DNA of 64,000 nt, taken from Pseudomonas sp. QS1027. GTDB taxonomy: Bacteria; Pseudomonadota; Gammaproteobacteria; Pseudomonadales; Pseudomonadaceae. How positions within the stretch are numbered: position 1 is the stretch's first letter; the number at the start of each line of letters is the position of its first letter. A model generated the notes under the pieces. It did no database searches. It saw nothing but the letters and a program-made list of their open reading frames with translations, and had not been told where the DNA came from. The stretch covers positions 310,001-374,000 of the forward strand of contig NZ_PHSU01000004.1 in the NCBI RefSeq assembly GCF_002814235.1. Reading direction: 5' to 3'. Made by a program: the position numbers and the translations under genes. This document shows positions 60,383-64,000 of this stretch, one piece after another.

Positions 60383-61030
60383 ATGTTGACGAAACAGCTG
60401 ATCACCTCCGGCGCTTACCTTGAACACTTTGGTGAAGTGCCAACAGAGATGATGTGGACACTTGAGCGGATCGAGCAGTCCCTGCGCGAAACCCTGGCGA
60501 CTCGCCCAACTTCTGGCGATGTCTGGGTCTTTGCTTACGGCTCGTTATTGTGGAATCCCCTGTTGAGTTTCACCGGCCAACAGCGTGCAACTTTACACGG
60601 CTGGCACAGAAGTTTTTGTATGCGAATCATTGCCGGTCGCGCCACGCTTGAAACACCTGGGCGAATGCTCGCTCTGGAACCGGGTGGTTCGACTCAGGGT
60701 GTTGCCTTGCGCTTGACGGAGCAGGTTGCGCAGGAAGAGTTGATATTACTGTGGGTGCGTGAGATGCCGACGGGCGCCTACCGTCCGGTATGGGCGCCGG
60801 TCTCTCTGGATGACGGCACACCCATCATGGCGCTGGTGTTTGTCGCCGAGCCGGATCACCCACTGTATGAGCAGGATGCAAGTATTGAGTCGATTACGCC
60901 GTTTATTGCTCAAGCGTCAGGCCCCATGGGGACGAATGCGGATTATGTTCGCAAACTGAATGACGCGTTATGCGCCAGCGGTGTAGTGGACGAATATATC
61001 GGTGCATTATCGGCAGGTATTGCCCTGTGA
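60383..61030 (+). CDS. Gamma-glutamylcyclotransferase, ChaC-like
   Basis: A 215-residue protein with the ChaC signature VWVFAYGSLLWNP (near residue 49) and the expected catalytic Glu in LWVREMPTGAYRP (near 125). ChaC enzymes cleave glutathione to 5-oxoproline and Cys-Gly in the cytoplasm. ATG 60383 with GAGG eight bases upstream is preferred to in-frame ATGs at 60278 and 60329. Stands alone. Confidence 0.88.
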   Translation: MLTKQLITSGAYLEHFGEVPTEMMWTLERIEQSLRETLATRPTSGDVWVFAYGSLLWNPLLSFTGQQRATLHGWHRSFCMRIIAGRATLETPGRMLALEPGGSTQGVALRLTEQVAQEELILLWVREMPTGAYRPVWAPVSLDDGTPIMALVFVAEPDHPLYEQDASIESITPFIAQASGPMGTNADYVRKLNDALCASGVVDEYIGALSAGIAL

Positions 61031-61196
61031 AGTAACACCTCAAGCAATGGATTATTTATCTGCAAGGCCCAAGTTCCGGGCGCGGGCCTCTTTGTGCCCG
61101 AAATAAAGATGTTCAGGTTTTTAAAGTGTTGCAGGAGAACGAAGTCATTTTTCAATCACGGCTTCCCATGTCATTTAACAAGTAGGAGATAAAGAA

Positions 61197-62381
61197 ATGA
61201 TCGCCCATCACAAACGACTTTCCGTCGCGTTGAGTGCGCTCTTAGTGGCCGGCACTGCCGGGATCGCCGTGAAGTATGGCGGTCATTTTTCCCCCATCAA
61301 CGCAGCCCATGCCGCCGAGGTGACCCAGGCGCCGAAGACCGAAGTGGATGTCGCTACTGTCGTCTTCAAGCCCGTCAGTGAATGGCAGGACTATTCCGGC
61401 CGTCTCGAAGCCGTGGGCAAGGTGGATATTCGCCCGTTGGTCTCCGGCACCCTGGTTGCCGTGCATTTCAAGGATGGCGCCCTGGTCAGGAAGGGTGATC
61501 CCTTGTTCACCATCGACCCACGGACTTACCTGGCTGAAGTGGATCGTGCGGCAGGGCAACTGGCGGCTGCCGAGTCCCGTGCGCTTTACACCGCCACCGA
61601 TGCCGGCCGCGCGGCACGACTGATCGATCAGAACGCCATTTCCAGGCGCGATTTCGATGAGAAGCAAAATGCCTCCCGTGAAGCCATCGCCAACGTCAAG
61701 GTGGCCAAAGCGGCGCTGGATGCGGCCAGGGTCAACCTGTCCTACACCGAAATCAGCGCGCCCATCAGCGGTCGCGTGTCGCGTGCGGAACTGACCGTCG
61801 GCAACGTCGTTTCGGCCGGTGCCGCAGCGCCGCTGCTGACCCGTGTGGTGTCGGTGTCGCCCATCTATGCCTCGTTCGATGTCGACGAGCAAACCTACCT
61901 GCGCTACCTGAATCAGTCTTCGGCCCAGCCCGCCCCGGTATCCCTTGGCCTGGCCAATGAGGACAGCTTTTCGCGCATGGGGGTCGTCGATTCCATCGAT
62001 AACCAACTGGACACCCAGTCCGGAACCATCCGCGTGCGTGCCCGCTTCGACAATGCCAGCGGGGCGCTGCTGCCGGGCCTCTACGCACGCCTCAAGGTCG
62101 GCGGCGGCAAGCCGTCGGAGGTCGTGCTGGTGGACGACTCGGCGATCGGCACGGACCAGGCGAAGAAATTCGTGCTGCTGGTGGGGGCGGGCGACAAGGT
62201 CGAGTACCGCGAAGTCACCCTGGGCAACCTGCATGAAGGCTTGCGCATCATCACCTCCGGTTTGAAAGCCGGTGACCGTGTGGTCGTCAGCGGTGTGCAG
62301 CGTGTGCGTCCGAACGACAGCGTCCACGCCAATAGCGTTGACATGGCGAACATCAGCCGTGCCGCGAAGCCTGCGGCCTGA
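61197..62381 (+). CDS. RND efflux periplasmic adaptor (MexE-like membrane fusion protein)
   Basis: A 394-residue membrane fusion protein: N-terminal signal/anchor, paired lipoyl half-motifs (GKVDIRPLVSGTLVAVHFKDGALVRKGDPLFTIDP near 75-108 and LSYTEISAPISGRVSRAELTVGNVV near 181-205), alpha-hairpin between them, then beta-barrel and membrane-proximal domains. It joins the inner-membrane pump to an outer-membrane channel. AGGAG is eight bases before ATG. Pump gene follows after 15 bp. Resembles MexE/TtgD-type adaptors; exact subgroup not fixed. Confidence 0.92.
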   Translation: MIAHHKRLSVALSALLVAGTAGIAVKYGGHFSPINAAHAAEVTQAPKTEVDVATVVFKPVSEWQDYSGRLEAVGKVDIRPLVSGTLVAVHFKDGALVRKGDPLFTIDPRTYLAEVDRAAGQLAAAESRALYTATDAGRAARLIDQNAISRRDFDEKQNASREAIANVKVAKAALDAARVNLSYTEISAPISGRVSRAELTVGNVVSAGAAAPLLTRVVSVSPIYASFDVDEQTYLRYLNQSSAQPAPVSLGLANEDSFSRMGVVDSIDNQLDTQSGTIRVRARFDNASGALLPGLYARLKVGGGKPSEVVLVDDSAIGTDQAKKFVLLVGAGDKVEYREVTLGNLHEGLRIITSGLKAGDRVVVSGVQRVRPNDSVHANSVDMANISRAAKPAA

Positions 62382-62396
62382 CGGGAGAGCATCCTC

Positions 62397-64000
62397 ATGA
62401 ATATCTCTAAATTCTTTATCGACCGGCCGATCTTCGCCGGCGTGCTCTCGGTGCTGGTGGTGCTGGCGGGGCTGATTGCCCTGACCAAACTGCCCACCGC
62501 CGAATACCCGGAAGTGGTGCCGCCCTCGGTGGTGGTTCGCGCCGAGTACCCGGGCGCCAACCCTAAAGTCATCGCGGAAACCGTGGCGTCGCCGATTGAA
62601 GAACAGATCAACGGCGTCGAAGACATGCTGTACATGCAGTCGCTGGCCAACAGCGACGGCAAGTTGACCACCACCGTGACCTTCAAGCTCGGCACCGACC
62701 CGGACAAGGCCCAGCAGTTCGTCCAGAACCGTGTGGCCCAGGCCTTGCCGCGCCTGCCTCCGGACGTGCAACGCCTGGGCGTGACCACGATCAAGTCGTC
62801 GCCGACCCTGACCATGGGCGTGAGCATTACCTCGCCCAGCCAGCGCTACGACCTGACTTACCTGCGCAACTACGCCCTGATCAACGTCAAGGATCGCCTG
62901 GCACGGATTCCGGGCGTGGGTGAAGTGGTGATGTGGGGCGCCGGTGACTACTCGATGCGGATCTGGCTCGACCCACAGAAAGTGGCGCGCCTGAACCTGA
63001 CGGCCACCGATGTGGTCAACGCCATCCGCGAGCAGAACGTGCAAGTGGCGGCCGGTATCGTCGGCGGTGCGCCGATGCTGACCAACGTGCCGATGCAACT
63101 GAGCGTCAACGCCCAGGGCCGTTTGAAAACCGAGCAGGAATTCCGCGACATCATCCTCAAGGCCGGCGGCGGGGCGGTGACCCATCTGTCCGATGTGGCG
63201 CGGGTCGAGATGGCGGCTTCCGAGTACACCCTGCGGGCGATGCTGGACAACAAGCCGGCCGTGCAGATGATCATCTTCCAGCAGCCCAACGCCAACTCGT
63301 TGCAGATTTCCGATGACGTGCGCAAGGTCATGGAGGAGATCAAGCAGGACATGCCGGACGGTGTCGACTACGGCATCAAGTACGACCCGACCCAGTTCGT
63401 GCGCGACAGTATTCATGCGGTGATCCAGACCCTGCTCGAAGCCATCGCCCTGGTGGTGCTGGTGGTGATCGTGTTCCTGCAGACCTGGCGCGCCTCGCTG
63501 ATTCCATTGCTGGCGGTGCCGGTGTCGATCATCGGGACCTTTGCGCTGCTGCTGGGCTTTGGCTACACCATCAACGCCTTGTCGCTGTTCGGCATGGTGT
63601 TGGCCATCGGCATTGTGGTGGACGACGCCATCGTCGTGGTGGAGAACGTCGAACGCAACATTGCCGACGGTCTCTCGCCACGGGATGCGACCTATAAAGC
63701 CATGCAGGAAGTCAGCGGGCCGATCATTGCCATCGCTCTGACGCTGGTGGCGGTATTCGTGCCGTTGGCGTTCATGTCCGGCCTGACCGGGCAGTTCTAC
63801 CAGCAGTTCGCGATGACCATCGCCATCTCCACCGTGATCTCGGCGTTCAACTCGCTGACCCTGTCGCCCGCGCTGTCGGCCATCCTGCTCAAGGGGCACG
63901 ATGCTCCGAAAGACCGGCTGACGCGGATCATGGACGCACTGTTCGGACGCTTCTTCACGCTGTTCAACCGGGTCTTCAACCGTGGCTCGCAAAGCTATGG
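62397..64000 (+). CDS. RND efflux pump permease (MexF-like, partial, 3' end outside window)
   Basis: The first 534 codons of an HAE1-family RND pump; full proteins have about 1050 residues. Visible: FFIDRPIFAGVLSVLVVLAG (TM1), porter-domain start PTAEYPEVVPPSVVVRAEYPGANP, and the TM4 proton-relay pair in GMVLAIGIVVDDAIVVVENVERN with adjacent Asp-Asp. Uses proton motive force to expel toxic compounds. The regulator and outer-membrane channel genes are not in view. Confidence 0.93.
   Translation, partial: MNISKFFIDRPIFAGVLSVLVVLAGLIALTKLPTAEYPEVVPPSVVVRAEYPGANPKVIAETVASPIEEQINGVEDMLYMQSLANSDGKLTTTVTFKLGTDPDKAQQFVQNRVAQALPRLPPDVQRLGVTTIKSSPTLTMGVSITSPSQRYDLTYLRNYALINVKDRLARIPGVGEVVMWGAGDYSMRIWLDPQKVARLNLTATDVVNAIREQNVQVAAGIVGGAPMLTNVPMQLSVNAQGRLKTEQEFRDIILKAGGGAVTHLSDVARVEMAASEYTLRAMLDNKPAVQMIIFQQPNANSLQISDDVRKVMEEIKQDMPDGVDYGIKYDPTQFVRDSIHAVIQTLLEAIALVVLVVIVFLQTWRASLIPLLAVPVSIIGTFALLLGFGYTINALSLFGMVLAIGIVVDDAIVVVENVERNIADGLSPRDATYKAMQEVSGPIIAIALTLVAVFVPLAFMSGLTGQFYQQFAMTIAISTVISAFNSLTLSPALSAILLKGHDAPKDRLTRIMDALFGRFFTLFNRVFNRGSQSY

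Noticed and set aside
61242..63992. Minus-strand open frame of 916 codons across the RND adaptor and pump genes
   Set aside because: It is the antisense shadow of two well-recognised efflux genes; translation is low-complexity, His/Gln/Arg-rich and has no domain features.
1..64000. CRISPR arrays, tRNA or rRNA genes, insertion sequences, integrases, attachment sites
   Set aside because: None seen: no regularly spaced repeats, no transposase or integrase coding frames, and no structural RNA sequence recognised by eye.

Overview
The window reads as chromosome from a GC-rich gammaproteobacterium, most likely a Pseudomonas of the fluorescens/putida type. The evidence is the gene set (antABC with a divergent AraC-type AntR, a MexEF-like RND pump, CstA, a dual E/C-type NRPS condensation domain with tandem thioesterases, many LysR-controlled catabolic operons) and codon use. 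No rRNA, tRNA, CRISPR array, insertion sequence or prophage was seen, so the genus is an inference. Both ends of the window cut through genes.

Layout. 1-6980: 3' end of a multimodular NRPS (C-end, A, T, C, A, T, TE, TE), both A domains carrying a leucine-type code. 7058-11872: a LacI-type regulator divergent from a four-gene operon (membrane di-iron oxygenase/desaturase, Rieske ferredoxin, ferredoxin reductase, TIM-barrel isomerase) resembling rhizopine mocDEF plus a mocC/IolE-like protein. 12091-13904: tauA and tauD without tauBC. 13915-15997: MarR repressor and divergent FAD aromatic hydroxylase, with two matched operators. 16094-20320: anthranilate dioxygenase antABC and antR, followed by the 3' stump of a nickel/cobalt permease. 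20777-23621: hybrid PAS histidine kinase and chromate transporter. 23669-27205: a translationally coupled rraA-rraA-aminotransferase operon with a divergent LysR regulator. 27354-29844: alpha/beta hydrolase, facing an SDR/DsbA/tautomerase operon across a strong shared terminator. 29997-36419: a sensory cassette in which a histidine kinase and a GGDEF-EAL protein have the same duplicated sensor module and the same duplicated leader DNA, and flank a porin and a small periplasmic binding-like protein.

36592-43146: polyamine/spermidine-type ABC importer plus amidase with a divergent GcvA-type LysR regulator and a clear palindromic operator. 43160-49046: LysR regulator divergent from a CoA-transferase / HMG-CoA-lyase-like / VOC / D-2-hydroxyacid dehydrogenase / dicarboxylate symporter operon that looks like a complete uptake and cleavage route for a hydroxy-dicarboxylic acid. 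48967-50395: an ABM-fold monooxygenase preceded by a possible 21-residue peptide and divergent from an AraC regulator. 50418-53129: TetR repressor, alpha/beta hydrolase and quinone-reductase-like enzyme, with two inverted repeats between them. 53130-53567: intergenic region with a strong terminator that may end a small RNA. 53568-55187: chemotaxis receptor. 55264-59508: CstA transporter divergent from a Cache histidine kinase/NarL-type regulator pair. 59631-61030: second ABM protein, a DNA-binding-domain-only LysR protein, ChaC-like cyclotransferase. 61197-64000: RND efflux adaptor and the 5' part of its pump.

The window is mainly an accessory catabolic and sensory region: small operons, each with its own divergent regulator, for aromatic, amino acid, organic acid and sulfonate substrates. 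The least explained parts are the duplicated sensor cassette (30-36.4 kb), the moc-like oxygenase operon with its three-half-site operator (8-12 kb), the RraA/aminotransferase operon (23.7-26.2 kb) and the peptide/ABM unit near 49.3 kb.
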